Positions 1 through 6,957 of a stretch of 25,044 nucleotides of DNA are shown piece after piece; position 1 is the stretch's first letter, and every line of letters begins with the position of its first letter. Where the stretch lies: the NCBI GenBank assembly GCA_031365665.1, contig JANLYO010000124.1:1-25044 (forward strand), given 5' to 3'. The notes beneath the pieces are model-generated. The model was not told the DNA's origin and ran no database searches. It worked only from the letters and a program-made list of their open reading frames with translations. The DNA comes from JANYCG01 sp031365665. Its GTDB lineage: Bacteria; Pseudomonadota; Gammaproteobacteria; Burkholderiales; Burkholderiaceae_C. A program made the position numbers and the translations under genes.

Positions 1-276
1 CGAGCACCGCAAGGCAGCCCGAAGGGCCCCCGAAGCAGGGTCGGCGAGGGCGCACCGTTTGCCCGGCGCTCGTTGTAGAAAAGCCTGAATTTCCTTTAAA
101 ATTAACATGGGTGTTAATTTCAGTAAAAAAACCCCAAAAATCGGCAAATTTCAAGAATAATTGACCTCTAGGTCTCGTGAAATATCAATTTATTGCTACA
201 AAATATATAGCATTTGTTGCTCGTTAACTTTCATAATCTTTTGCAGCCTTCTGCCACTCAACAGCGCCACAACGCG
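1..276. other. Non-coding stretch at left edge, no gene called
   Basis: Positions 1-78 are GC-rich and open in frame 1 up to a TAG at 76-78, so they could be the last codons of a plus-strand gene cut by the window edge, but I recognise no family and the composition suggests chance. From about 85 the sequence becomes AT-rich and holds a composite dispersed element (102-216). The acyl-CoA dehydrogenase gene ends at 277 on the other strand. I see no clear hairpin plus T-run terminator for it here. Confidence 0.5.
102..216 (+). repeat. Composite dispersed element, copy A
   Basis: Four short blocks occur here in the same order and almost the same spacing as at 23569-23684. They are an inverted repeat TTAACA-TGGG-TGTTAA (102-117), TTCAAGA (150-156), GGTCTCGTGAAAT (171-183), and the palindrome TGCTAC-N7-ATAGCA (194-212) followed by TTTG. 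The first block starts 92 bases before the palindrome here and 93 bases before it in the other copy. DNA between the blocks is poorly conserved, which suggests protein-binding or promoter elements rather than a recent duplication. In this copy no plus-strand gene follows; it lies past the 3' end of the acyl-CoA dehydrogenase gene. Confidence 0.6.
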
Positions 277-2103
277 TCAAAACAGGTTGATGTCTTCCAC
301 ACGCGGCGGCGACGCGTCAAACGATGCATCCAGGAGCGCAAACATCGCATCGGGCAAGTTCGACTCGGCCAACGGGTCGCGCGGCAACAGCCGGTGCAAC
401 ACCACGCCCTGCGCCAGCAGCATGCGGCGGGCAGACTGGCTTTGCCCCGCTTCCCACGCCATCGCGATGCTGCTGGTCAGGTGGTAAAGCGCCGAGGCAG
501 CGCTGCGCGCCTGCGCTTCACCGGCTTTGCCTTGCCCGGCCACGTGCGCGGCGAGGGCGCATACCCGTGTCAGCGTGCGCGTGAACACCTCGCGGGCGGA
601 CGCATGCAAGGGCGACTCCCGCAGCAGCCCCTCGAGGTGCGCACGCAGCGCCGGCAAAGAGCCTTCGCGCGTGATGGCGCGCAACACGTCCAGCGCCACG
701 ATGTTGCTGGTGCCCTCCCAGATCGAGCCCAGATGCGCGTCGCGCAGCAGGCGGGCGTCGGCCCAGTCTTCGATGTAGCCGCAGCCGCCGCGCACCTCCA
801 TCGCGTCGCCCGTCACCTTGCGGGCGTCGCGGCAAGCGCGGAACTTGATGAGCGGCGTGAGGATGCGCACCAGCGGGTAAGCAGCGGCTTCACCATCGTC
901 CGAGCGCTTCAACGCGGCGGCGGTCTGGAACACCATGCTGCGTGCCTGCTCCATCGGCAACATCATTTTCAGCAACTGGCGGCGCATCAGCGGCAGGTCT
1001 ACCAGGCGTTTGCCAAAGGCCTGGCGCTGGCTGGCGATGAACAGCGCTTCACTGACTGCGCGGCGCATCAGGCCGGCGGCGCGCACACCATTACTGAGGC
1101 GCGAGTTGTTGATCATGTCGGCCATCTGCACAAAACCACGGCCCGGTTCGCCGACCAGCCAGGCGCGTGCGCCGTTGAGCTGGATCTCACCGCTGGCCAT
1201 GGAACGGGTGCCGAGTTTGTCTTTCAGGCGCACGATGCGGTAGGCATTGGGCGAGCCGTCGGCCAGGCGTTTGGGCAGCAGGAAGAGCGACAGGCCCTTG
1301 ATGCCGGGTTGTGAGCTGCCGCCATCACTGCCACCGGCCCCTTCTGGCCGCGCCAGCACCATGGCCAGGTCGGCGTCGGGGTTGGAGCAAAACCATTTGT
1401 CGCCGTACAGTTGCCAACTGCCGTCACGGTCAACGTCGCTGCCACGGCTTGATTCACTCTGCACCGCGCGCGGCACAGCCCGGGTTTCGGTGGCGGCCAC
1501 GTCGGAGCCGGCGCCTTGTTCGGTCATGAACATCGCGCCCTGGTAGAGCGTGTCAAAGTCTGTTGACGTGAGCTGCGGCAAAAAGCGCTGTACCAGCTCG
1601 GGCGACGCAAATTTGCGCAGCGTGCGCGTCAGCGAGTCTGTCATCGAAAGTGGGCAACACACGCCGAACTCGGCCTGCACATACAGGTAGGTGAAGGCGT
1701 ATTTGGCGGTCGCTGGCATTGGCGCCGGCCAGCCCAGCACACCGCCCCGGTGCGACACGGCGGCCAGGCCGTACTGGCTGAAGGCCACACGCTCCAGCTC
1801 CACATACGCGGGGTGCTTGACGACGCGCTGCATGTCCAGCCCGGCGCGGGTTCGGTGCTCCAGCACGGGGGGGTTGCGGTCGGCCGTATGCGCCAGCGTG
1901 TCGAGCACGCCGCCCGCCAGGCCGCCCAGATGCGCCAGATGCGGCAGCAGGTGCTGCAACAGGTCGGCGGGAAGGTAGATTTTCAGCAGCGCCGCCAGTT
2001 GCGGGTCGCTGGTGAACAGGTTCACGCCGTGCTGGTCGGGCACGGGGTGATGGCGGGTAGGGGCGGCGACGTGGCCCGTTGACGACAGAGAGGAGGGAGA
2101 CAT
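277..2103 (-). CDS. AidB-like acyl-CoA dehydrogenase
   Basis: This 608-residue protein belongs to the FAD-dependent acyl-CoA dehydrogenase superfamily and resembles the AidB branch (E. coli AidB is about 541 residues). Seen in the sequence are an N-terminal helical region with CCPLSMTDS, the flavin-binding loop MTEQGAGSDV, and GGCGYIED followed by IWEGTSNI. The Glu of WEGTSN (codon 715-717, about residue 463) sits where the catalytic base of acyl-CoA dehydrogenases lies. A Ser/Gly-rich stretch after the flavin loop makes it longer than AidB. The start at 2103 is my choice; in-frame ATGs at 2154 and 2172 would add 17 or 23 residues, and none has a good Shine-Dalgarno sequence. The gene is divergent from plsY. 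The substrate is unknown; a role in fatty or branched acyl-CoA oxidation or alkylation response is inference from the family. Confidence 0.85.
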   Translation of the reverse strand: MSPSSLSSTGHVAAPTRHHPVPDQHGVNLFTSDPQLAALLKIYLPADLLQHLLPHLAHLGGLAGGVLDTLAHTADRNPPVLEHRTRAGLDMQRVVKHPAYVELERVAFSQYGLAAVSHRGGVLGWPAPMPATAKYAFTYLYVQAEFGVCCPLSMTDSLTRTLRKFASPELVQRFLPQLTSTDFDTLYQGAMFMTEQGAGSDVAATETRAVPRAVQSESSRGSDVDRDGSWQLYGDKWFCSNPDADLAMVLARPEGAGGSDGGSSQPGIKGLSLFLLPKRLADGSPNAYRIVRLKDKLGTRSMASGEIQLNGARAWLVGEPGRGFVQMADMINNSRLSNGVRAAGLMRRAVSEALFIASQRQAFGKRLVDLPLMRRQLLKMMLPMEQARSMVFQTAAALKRSDDGEAAAYPLVRILTPLIKFRACRDARKVTGDAMEVRGGCGYIEDWADARLLRDAHLGSIWEGTSNIVALDVLRAITREGSLPALRAHLEGLLRESPLHASAREVFTRTLTRVCALAAHVAGQGKAGEAQARSAASALYHLTSSIAMAWEAGQSQSARRMLLAQGVVLHRLLPRDPLAESNLPDAMFALLDASFDASPPRVEDINLF

Positions 2104-2160
2104 ACGCGTTAAAGTGGCAGCCTGGTTGCAGTGGATGGCGTTGGATTGGTGCATTTTCTC

Positions 2161-2165
2161 AGGAG
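2161..2165 (+). promoter_or_regulatory. Ribosome binding site that fixes the plsY TTG start
   Basis: AGGAG lies six bases upstream of TTG at 2172. No ATG or GTG exists at a position giving a family-like N-terminus, so this site decides the start. Confidence 0.8.
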
Positions 2166-2171
2166 ACCTCA

Positions 2172-2813
2172 TTGGACACCCTTAAACCCTTGTTGCCCTT
2201 TTTGGCCGTGCTGGCTGGATATCTGGTTGGTTCGCTGTCATTTGCCGTCATTGTCAGCCGCCTGATGGGCCTGAACGATCCGCGCACTTACGGCAGCAAA
2301 AACCCCGGCGCGACCAACGTATTGCGCTCCGGCTCAAAGGCGGCCGCCGTGGCGACGCTGCTGCTGGACGCCCTCAAAGGCTGGCTGCCAGTGATGCTGG
2401 TGCGCTGGTTCGGTCCGGCCTACGGGCTGGGCGACGGCACGATGGCCATGGTGGGGCTGGCCGCGTTTTTGGGCCATCTGTTCCCGGTGTTCTTCCGCTT
2501 CGAGGGCGGCAAGGGCGTGGCCACGGCGCTGGGCGTGTTGCTGGCGTTCAACTGGATATTGGGTTTGGCGGTGGCTGCGTCGTGGGGCATCATCGCCTTT
2601 TTCTTTCGTTATTCGTCGCTCGCGTCTTTGGTGGCGGCGGTGTTTGCGCCGGTGTATTACGTGTTTGGCGGCGGCGTGGCCTGGGACTTTGAAAAAAGTG
2701 TTTTGCTGGCGATCTGCGTCATGACCTGCCTCTTGGTGTGGCGCCATGCGCTGAATATTTCCCGTTTGATCAAGGGCACGGAGTCCAAACTCGGCCGCAA
2801 AAAGGCAAAGTGA
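2172..2813 (+). CDS. plsY: Glycerol-3-phosphate acyltransferase PlsY
   Basis: PlsY is an integral membrane enzyme that moves an acyl group from acyl-phosphate to glycerol-3-phosphate, giving lysophosphatidic acid, the first step of membrane phospholipid synthesis in the PlsX/PlsY route. The 213-residue product is of family length (about 200). Family motifs are visible: SKNPGATNVLR at residues 42-52, a following LLLDALKG, and GHLFPVFFRFEGGKGVAT in the centre, all between hydrophobic segments. Translation starts at TTG, supported by AGGAG six bases upstream; longer in-frame starts would add a hydrophilic tail absent from the family. It stands alone: the acyl-CoA dehydrogenase upstream is divergent and the next gene is convergent. 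Confidence 0.95.
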   Translation: MDTLKPLLPFLAVLAGYLVGSLSFAVIVSRLMGLNDPRTYGSKNPGATNVLRSGSKAAAVATLLLDALKGWLPVMLVRWFGPAYGLGDGTMAMVGLAAFLGHLFPVFFRFEGGKGVATALGVLLAFNWILGLAVAASWGIIAFFFRYSSLASLVAAVFAPVYYVFGGGVAWDFEKSVLLAICVMTCLLVWRHALNISRLIKGTESKLGRKKAK

Positions 2814-2850
2814 CGGCGCAACGCCCTCTCAGAGCGATTTGGAAACAGAA

Positions 2851-3810
2851 TTAAGACTGCATGGCCGCGTGTGCGCTGAGCTGCAACACCAGGTGATGGT
2901 TCAACTGCAGGCGCACCACCGAGGCCGCCAGCGCCGCCTGGATGCGCGGCTCGCTCACCGAGGTGCGGTGCAGGCGCGGCTGGGCCACCAGCTCACCTGA
3001 GGCGTCGATGACGATGGCCACATGCGGCAGGTTGGAGACACCCGAGCGGCGCATCACCACCGCCACCGCGCCGTTCTCCAGCCGCACGTAGGTGCCCGGC
3101 GGGTACAGGCCCACGGTGCGGATCAAGGCGTGGCCGACTTCGTCAATGGTTTCCTTGTTCGATCCCAAGATGGAGCGGATCGAGTCGGCCGTGCTGCGCC
3201 CGGTGCGTGAATGGCGCGGGCTGATCATCGCGGCGTAGCGGTCAACCATGCGCAAAATGCGCGCCAGGCGGAAATTCGGCAAAACCGTGTGCAGGTCGCC
3301 CTGGTCGGTGCGCTCGTCGTGGTGCAGCGAGACCACTTCCAGCCATAGATCGTTGTCGATGCCCAGGTTGGCCAGCATCAGGCTGCCTTTGGACGAATGC
3401 CCGCGGATCAGCTCAAGCTGCCGCGTGCTGGGGCGCTCGGCCTGGCCCGCCAGCTCGTCTTGCAATTGCGTCATGCCGATGTTCATCGTGAAAGCGCCGT
3501 GCACCAGGGCGTCGCGCTCCACCACGTTCAGGTCCAGCTCAGCGGCCAACATGTGGCACAAGACAGCGCTGACCAGCGCGTGCGAGGCGCTGTAACCGAC
3601 CGGGGAATTGGTCGCCAACTGGAACAACAAATACAGGCCGCTGTCGGGGTCGCGTTTCAAGAGCGCCTGCATCCAGCGGTCATACTGGCCCACGCGCGCC
3701 TCGAACTCCTGCACGTTGGAGGGGCTGCCCAGGATCACGCCCAGGCCCGCCTCCAGGTCAGACCACAGGCCCAGCAGGTCTTCGTATTCAGTTTCGTTTT
3801 GCACGGCCAC
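2851..3810 (-). CDS. Degenerate HD-GYP domain protein
   Basis: This 319-residue cytosolic protein has the layout of an HD-GYP domain, the class of metal-dependent phosphodiesterases that hydrolyse cyclic di-GMP. The fold is recognisable from His77, His138, HHDE at 163-166, Asp190, Arg199 and the C-terminal GLYPPGTYVRLENG at 234-247. The signature metal site is lost: the usual HDIGK reads MNIGM (109-113), and GYP after HHE is replaced by an unrelated stretch. It is therefore probably not a phosphodiesterase and may bind a nucleotide or a partner; that is inference. The N-terminal 60 residues have no domain I know. It is the last gene of a minus-strand operon, starting 10 bases after the retropepsin-like gene ends and downstream of yajQ. 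Confidence 0.8.
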   Translation of the reverse strand: MAVQNETEYEDLLGLWSDLEAGLGVILGSPSNVQEFEARVGQYDRWMQALLKRDPDSGLYLLFQLATNSPVGYSASHALVSAVLCHMLAAELDLNVVERDALVHGAFTMNIGMTQLQDELAGQAERPSTRQLELIRGHSSKGSLMLANLGIDNDLWLEVVSLHHDERTDQGDLHTVLPNFRLARILRMVDRYAAMISPRHSRTGRSTADSIRSILGSNKETIDEVGHALIRTVGLYPPGTYVRLENGAVAVVMRRSGVSNLPHVAIVIDASGELVAQPRLHRTSVSEPRIQAALAASVVRLQLNHHLVLQLSAHAAMQS

Positions 3811-3820
3811 GGCGGAGACC

Positions 3821-4498
3821 CTAAAAACGTTTGACCAGCACCAACTGGTCGTTGGTGCGGTTCATCTGGAAACGCGAGAGGAAACTGTTGCCCAAAAGCA
3901 CGAAGGGCATGGCGCTGTTGGTGACCGTGGCGTCCACGTCGTACACATCCACGTCACCGACACGCATGCTGCCCAGCTTGATGCGCCAGCCGACCGAGGT
4001 GCCATTGGCCGTCTGCACACGCACCTGCTGGCCGGTCTTGTAGGCCAGGCCCAGGCGGTCGGCATCCTCTTTTCCGATGGCCACCGAGGTTGCACCCGTA
4101 TCGACCAACATCGTGGCTGGTTTGCCGTTGATCAGGCCCTGCGCTAAAAAATGCCCGCCCGTGCCCGCAGGCAACACAATGCGCCCGCCGCTGCTGGCCT
4201 GCACGCCGCCGCTGGAGACACTCACCGGCACGTCGCCCATGCGCAGGTTTTGCTTAACGCCGCCCATCTCCACCACGGCGCGGTCGCCTTGCATGGAGAG
4301 CAATTTCACCCCCTGGTGGCTCTCGCCCACCGCCAAAGCTTTTGGGGTGCCGCCATCAACGATCAACAGCGCCTTGGGGCCGAGCATGCCCGCCAAAGAT
4401 ACTGATTGCGAGACTGGCTGCGCCCAGGCGCTGCCCGACAGCGCGAACAGCAGAACCAGCCTGGCGGCGGCGATCAACGTGGACAGGGCGGAGAACAT
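3821..4498 (-). CDS. Periplasmic retropepsin-like aspartic protease (clan AA)
   Basis: The 225-residue protein begins with a signal peptide (hydrophobic 9-21, likely cut after SAWA at 26). Residues about 43-90 resemble the small beta domain of type II secretion protein C. The C-terminal half is a single-chain retropepsin-like domain with the catalytic motif VDTGA at 132-136 and LLGNSFLSRF at 201-210. Such domains act as dimers, each subunit giving one Asp; that is family knowledge. The substrate is unknown. Its ATG overlaps the yajQ stop by one base (TGATG), so the two are translationally coupled, and the HD-GYP-like gene follows after 10 bases. Confidence 0.85.
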   Translation of the reverse strand: MFSALSTLIAAARLVLLFALSGSAWAQPVSQSVSLAGMLGPKALLIVDGGTPKALAVGESHQGVKLLSMQGDRAVVEMGGVKQNLRMGDVPVSVSSGGVQASSGGRIVLPAGTGGHFLAQGLINGKPATMLVDTGATSVAIGKEDADRLGLAYKTGQQVRVQTANGTSVGWRIKLGSMRVGDVDVYDVDATVTNSAMPFVLLGNSFLSRFQMNRTNDQLVLVKRF

Positions 4499-4983
4499 CA
4501 GTCGCGGAAATTGTTGAAGGACAGCGGCAGGTCGGCGATCTCCTTGCGGATCAGCGCCATGGCCGCCTGCAAATCATCGCGCTTGGCGCCGGTGACACGC
4601 ACCGCGTCGCCCTGTATGGCGGCCTGCAGCTTGATCTTGCTGTCCTTGATCAGGCGCTGGATTTTTTTCGACACGTCGGACTCGATGCCATTGCGCACCT
4701 TGATCACCTGCTTGACCTTGTCGCCGCCCATTTTCTGCACGTCGCCCTTGTCCAGAAAACGCACGTCCACGCTGCGTTTGGTGAGCTTGTTTCGCAGGAT
4801 GTCTTCGACCTGGCCGAGCTGGAATTCAGCGTCGCCAATCAGCGTGATGTCTTTTTCTTTCAGCTCGATGGCCGCCGCCGTGCCCTTGAAATCGAAGCGC
4901 GTGGCGATCTCTTTCGCGGTGTTCTCCACGGCGTTTTTCACCTCGACCAGATTGGCTTCGCAGACAGTATCAAAGGACGGCAA
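4498..4983 (-). CDS. yajQ: YajQ family nucleotide-binding protein
   Basis: The 161-residue product matches YajQ (163 in E. coli) over its whole length, starting PSFDTVCEAN and including ATRFDFKGT, FQLGQVEDIL, GDKVKQVIKVR, and the end LPLSFNNFRD. YajQ proteins are cytosolic, with two ferredoxin-like domains; members from Xanthomonas and Pseudomonas are reported to bind cyclic di-GMP and act as effectors. The family N-terminus coincides with a TTG codon at 4983, and GGAG lies six bases before it, so I take TTG over the in-frame ATG at 5046, which would add 21 unrelated residues. It leads a three-gene operon with the retropepsin-like and degenerate HD-GYP genes and is divergent from murB, with 70 bases between. 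Confidence 0.93.
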   Translation of the reverse strand: MPSFDTVCEANLVEVKNAVENTAKEIATRFDFKGTAAAIELKEKDITLIGDAEFQLGQVEDILRNKLTKRSVDVRFLDKGDVQKMGGDKVKQVIKVRNGIESDVSKKIQRLIKDSKIKLQAAIQGDAVRVTGAKRDDLQAAMALIRKEIADLPLSFNNFRD

Positions 4984-4989
4984 TTTCGG

Positions 4990-4993
4990 CTCC
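4990..4993 (-). promoter_or_regulatory. Ribosome binding site that fixes the yajQ TTG start
   Basis: On the minus strand GGAG lies six bases before TTG at 4983. The family-like N-terminus begins exactly at this TTG, so the site supports the non-ATG start. Confidence 0.7.
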
Positions 4994-5053
4994 AAACAGC
5001 AAATCCGGGTGTTGCCAGGGCCCGGGATTGGCAGGCGCGGCGACAATGGGGCG

Positions 5054-6121
5054 ATGTTAGTCGAGAAAAACGTCCAGTTACAGCTTTACAACAGCTTCCA
5101 CATCGTCGCCAAGGCGCATTCTCTCGTGCGCGTGGGTGATCTGGAGACGCTGGCGCAACTGATCGCCAGCCCCGAATGGCAGGGCCAGCCCAAATTCATC
5201 CTGGGCGGCGGCAGCAACCTGGTGCTCACCGGCGACGTCAAGGCGCTGGTGCTGAAAGTCGAGCTTTTGGGCAAACGCCTGGTGGAAGAAACGGCCAAAG
5301 CCTGGGTGGTCGAAGCCGGCGCCGGTGACAACTGGCACGACTTTGTCGCCTGGACGCTCGCGCAGGGCTGGCCGGGGCTGGAAAACCTGGCGCTGATCCC
5401 CGGCACGGTGGGCGGCGCGCCGGTGCAGAACATCGGCGCTTACGGCGTGGAGCTGCAAGACCGCTTTGAGTCGCTTGACGCGGTGGACCTGGCCAGCGGC
5501 AAAACCTTCACGCTGAACGCCGCGCAGTGCGGCTTTGGCTACCGGGATTCGGTCTTCAAACACCTGCCCGCCCAGGGGGCGGGCACCGCTGCCGGTTTGG
5601 GGCTGGCTGGCCGAGCCTTGATCACAACTGTGCGCTTTGCGCTGCCCAAACCCTGGAAGCCGGTGCTGGGCTACGCCGACATCGAAAAGAAGCGGGCCGC
5701 CACTGGCGAAAAAGCGCCTTCGGCCCAGCAGATTTTTGACTGGGTCTGCGAGATCCGCCGCGCCAAGCTGCCCGACCCGGCGGTGGTGGGCAACGCCGGC
5801 AGTTTTTTCAAGAACCCCACGGTGACCAAGGAGCAGTGCGCCGACATCATCGCGCGCGACCCGAAGATCGTGCATTACAAGCTGGCCGACGGCTCGGTGA
5901 AGCTGGCCGCAGGCTGGCTGATCGACGCCTGCGGCTGGAAGGGCAAATCCGTCGGGCAGGCGGCCGTGCATGAGAAACATGCGCTGGTGCTGGTGAACCG
6001 CGGCTCGCGGGGTTCATCTGGCGCGACAGGCGGCGAAGTGATGACGCTGGCCAAGTCCATTCAGACCAGCGTTTATGAGCGCTTTGGCATCTTGCTGGAG
6101 CCGGAGCCGATGGTTTTATAG
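5054..6121 (+). CDS. murB: UDP-N-acetylenolpyruvoylglucosamine reductase MurB
   Basis: MurB is a cytosolic FAD enzyme that uses NADPH to reduce UDP-GlcNAc-enolpyruvate to UDP-MurNAc, the second committed step of peptidoglycan synthesis. The 355-residue product has the FAD-binding stretch FILGGGSNLVL (48-58), LIPGTVGGAPVQNIGAYG (114-131), YRDSVFK (163-169), and VGNAGSFFKNP (245-255), where Ser250 is the expected proton donor. The C-terminal LEPEP holds the expected active-site Glu (349 or 351). The Tyr-containing loop marks it as type I, like the E. coli enzyme (342 residues). The ATG at 5054 gives a family-like N-terminus; no strong ribosome binding site is seen. It is divergent from yajQ. 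Confidence 0.95.
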   Translation: MLVEKNVQLQLYNSFHIVAKAHSLVRVGDLETLAQLIASPEWQGQPKFILGGGSNLVLTGDVKALVLKVELLGKRLVEETAKAWVVEAGAGDNWHDFVAWTLAQGWPGLENLALIPGTVGGAPVQNIGAYGVELQDRFESLDAVDLASGKTFTLNAAQCGFGYRDSVFKHLPAQGAGTAAGLGLAGRALITTVRFALPKPWKPVLGYADIEKKRAATGEKAPSAQQIFDWVCEIRRAKLPDPAVVGNAGSFFKNPTVTKEQCADIIARDPKIVHYKLADGSVKLAAGWLIDACGWKGKSVGQAAVHEKHALVLVNRGSRGSSGATGGEVMTLAKSIQTSVYERFGILLEPEPMVL

Positions 6122-6149
6122 CTATGGCCCCTGTCGATATTATATAGTA

Positions 6150-6168
6150 TGCTATTTAAAATATAGCA
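6150..6168. repeat. TGCTAY-N7-RTAGCA palindrome, stand-alone copy
   Basis: TGCTAT-TTAAAAT-ATAGCA is a perfect 6-bp inverted repeat with a seven-base AT spacer, followed by TTTT. The same palindrome with the same spacer length ends both copies of the composite element (194-212 and 23662-23680), but the other three blocks are absent here. It lies between murB and the DUF1330 gene in an AT-rich patch. It may be an operator, a promoter part or a transcript hairpin. Confidence 0.6.
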
Positions 6169-6197
6169 TTTTCCTGATTGGCCTTTTCCGCTTTCCC

Positions 6198-6219
6198 GTT
6201 CGGGCTGAGCCTGTCGAAG
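6198..6219 (-). repeat. CTTCGACAGGCTCAG-type dispersed repeat, copy 1
   Basis: Read on the minus strand this 22-base sequence begins CTTCGACAGGCTCAG and ends GCCCGAAC. A related copy occurs at 9772-9793 in the opposite orientation and a partial one at 24632-24646. I recall near-identical sequences between genes in many proteobacterial genomes; their function is not established to my knowledge. A further inverted repeat, ACGTCCG (6234-6240) and CGGACGT (6265-6271), follows it. Confidence 0.75.
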
Positions 6220-6333
6220 TCGTTCTCGTATCAACGTCCGCACGCCCCTTGCCCTGTCGCCGGGCGGACGTCGATCAAGCCTGAGCCGGTGTTCAATTGG
6301 ACCCTGGCACCGCAAATCTTCAAGGAGTGAAAT

Positions 6334-6627
6334 ATGTCAGCCTACGTGATCTTCGACGTTGAAATCCGCGACCCGGTTCGCTATCAGGACTTCATGAAGC
6401 AGGTGAAGCCTGCGCTGGATGCGGCGGGTGCCCGTTACCTGGCGCGGGGCGGCGCGCACAAGGTGTATGAAGGCGACTGGGCACCGCGACGGATCGTGGT
6501 GTTGGAGTTTCCGTCTGTCGCCGCGTGGGAGGGCTTCTACCTCGGCCCCGTGTACCAGGGCCTCAAGTCGATCCGCGATGAATGCAGCTCGGCGCGGCTG
6601 GTCAGCGTGGAAGGCCTTGCCGCTTGA
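6334..6627 (+). CDS. DUF1330 family protein
   Basis: The 97-residue product matches the small DUF1330 family, a dimeric alpha/beta-barrel (ferredoxin-like) fold. Typical features are YVIFDVEIRDP with YQDFMKQ near the N-terminus, a central GG followed by YEGDW, and VVLEFPSVAAWEGFY. An AAGGAG sequence upstream of ATG 6334 supports the start. Its biochemical role is unknown. It is preceded by 212 non-coding bases with two repeats and followed, after 30 bases, by the toxin-antitoxin pair, which seems to have its own promoter. Confidence 0.9.
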   Translation: MSAYVIFDVEIRDPVRYQDFMKQVKPALDAAGARYLARGGAHKVYEGDWAPRRIVVLEFPSVAAWEGFYLGPVYQGLKSIRDECSSARLVSVEGLAA

Positions 6628-6651
6628 TCTTTTTGAATATTATAGTAATAT
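6617..6651 (+). promoter_or_regulatory. Candidate brnT promoter and operator
   Basis: TTGCCG (6617-6622), 18 bases, then TATAGT (6641-6646) form a possible promoter. The -10 is embedded in a perfect inverted repeat ATATTA-TAG-TAATAT (6637-6651). BrnT/antitoxin complexes are known to repress their own operon through the ribbon-helix-helix antitoxin, so this repeat is a good operator candidate. The promoter assignment is inference. Transcription from it would start only a few bases before the ATG at 6658. Confidence 0.5.
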
Positions 6652-6657
6652 ACAAAA

Positions 6658-6957
6658 ATGATTGACCCAGGCCAGATCTCCGGTTTTGACTGGGATGCTG
6701 GCAATGCGCGGAAAAATGAAAAACACGCGGTGAAACTGGCTGAAGCCGAACAGGTTTTTTTCAATTCACCTTTGTTGCTGCTGGACGACGTTGCGCACAG
6801 CCAGAGCGAGCCGCGTTTTCATGCGCTGGGGCAATCCGACGAAGGCAGGCATTTGCACATCTCGTTTACCTTGCGCGAAGCAGGGGCCTTGATACGGGTT
6901 ATTTCAGCACGGGACATGCATCGCAAAGAAAGGGGAATTTATGACCAAGCAAGCTGA
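6658..6957 (+). CDS. brnT: BrnT family toxin
   Basis: The 99-residue product matches BrnT toxins, RelE-fold ribonucleases of type II toxin-antitoxin systems that block translation. Family features are FDWDAGNARKNEKH (14-27), a VFF segment, then HSQSEPRFHALGQSDEGRHL, and the C-terminal IRVISARDMHRKERGIY with the basic residues typical of the active site. No Shine-Dalgarno sequence precedes the ATG, and the candidate -10 box is so close that the mRNA may be nearly leaderless. The last 17 bases overlap the antitoxin gene, so the pair is co-transcribed. Confidence 0.9.
   Translation: MIDPGQISGFDWDAGNARKNEKHAVKLAEAEQVFFNSPLLLLDDVAHSQSEPRFHALGQSDEGRHLHISFTLREAGALIRVISARDMHRKERGIYDQAS

Noticed and set aside
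214..1314. 366-codon plus-strand frame opposite the acyl-CoA dehydrogenase gene
   Set aside because: It is rich in His, Arg, Gln and Ala without motifs; the minus strand carries clear acyl-CoA dehydrogenase signatures.
6234..6271. ACGTCCG/CGGACGT inverted repeat as a murB terminator
   Set aside because: The loop is 24 bases and no T-run follows, so a terminator call is not supported.
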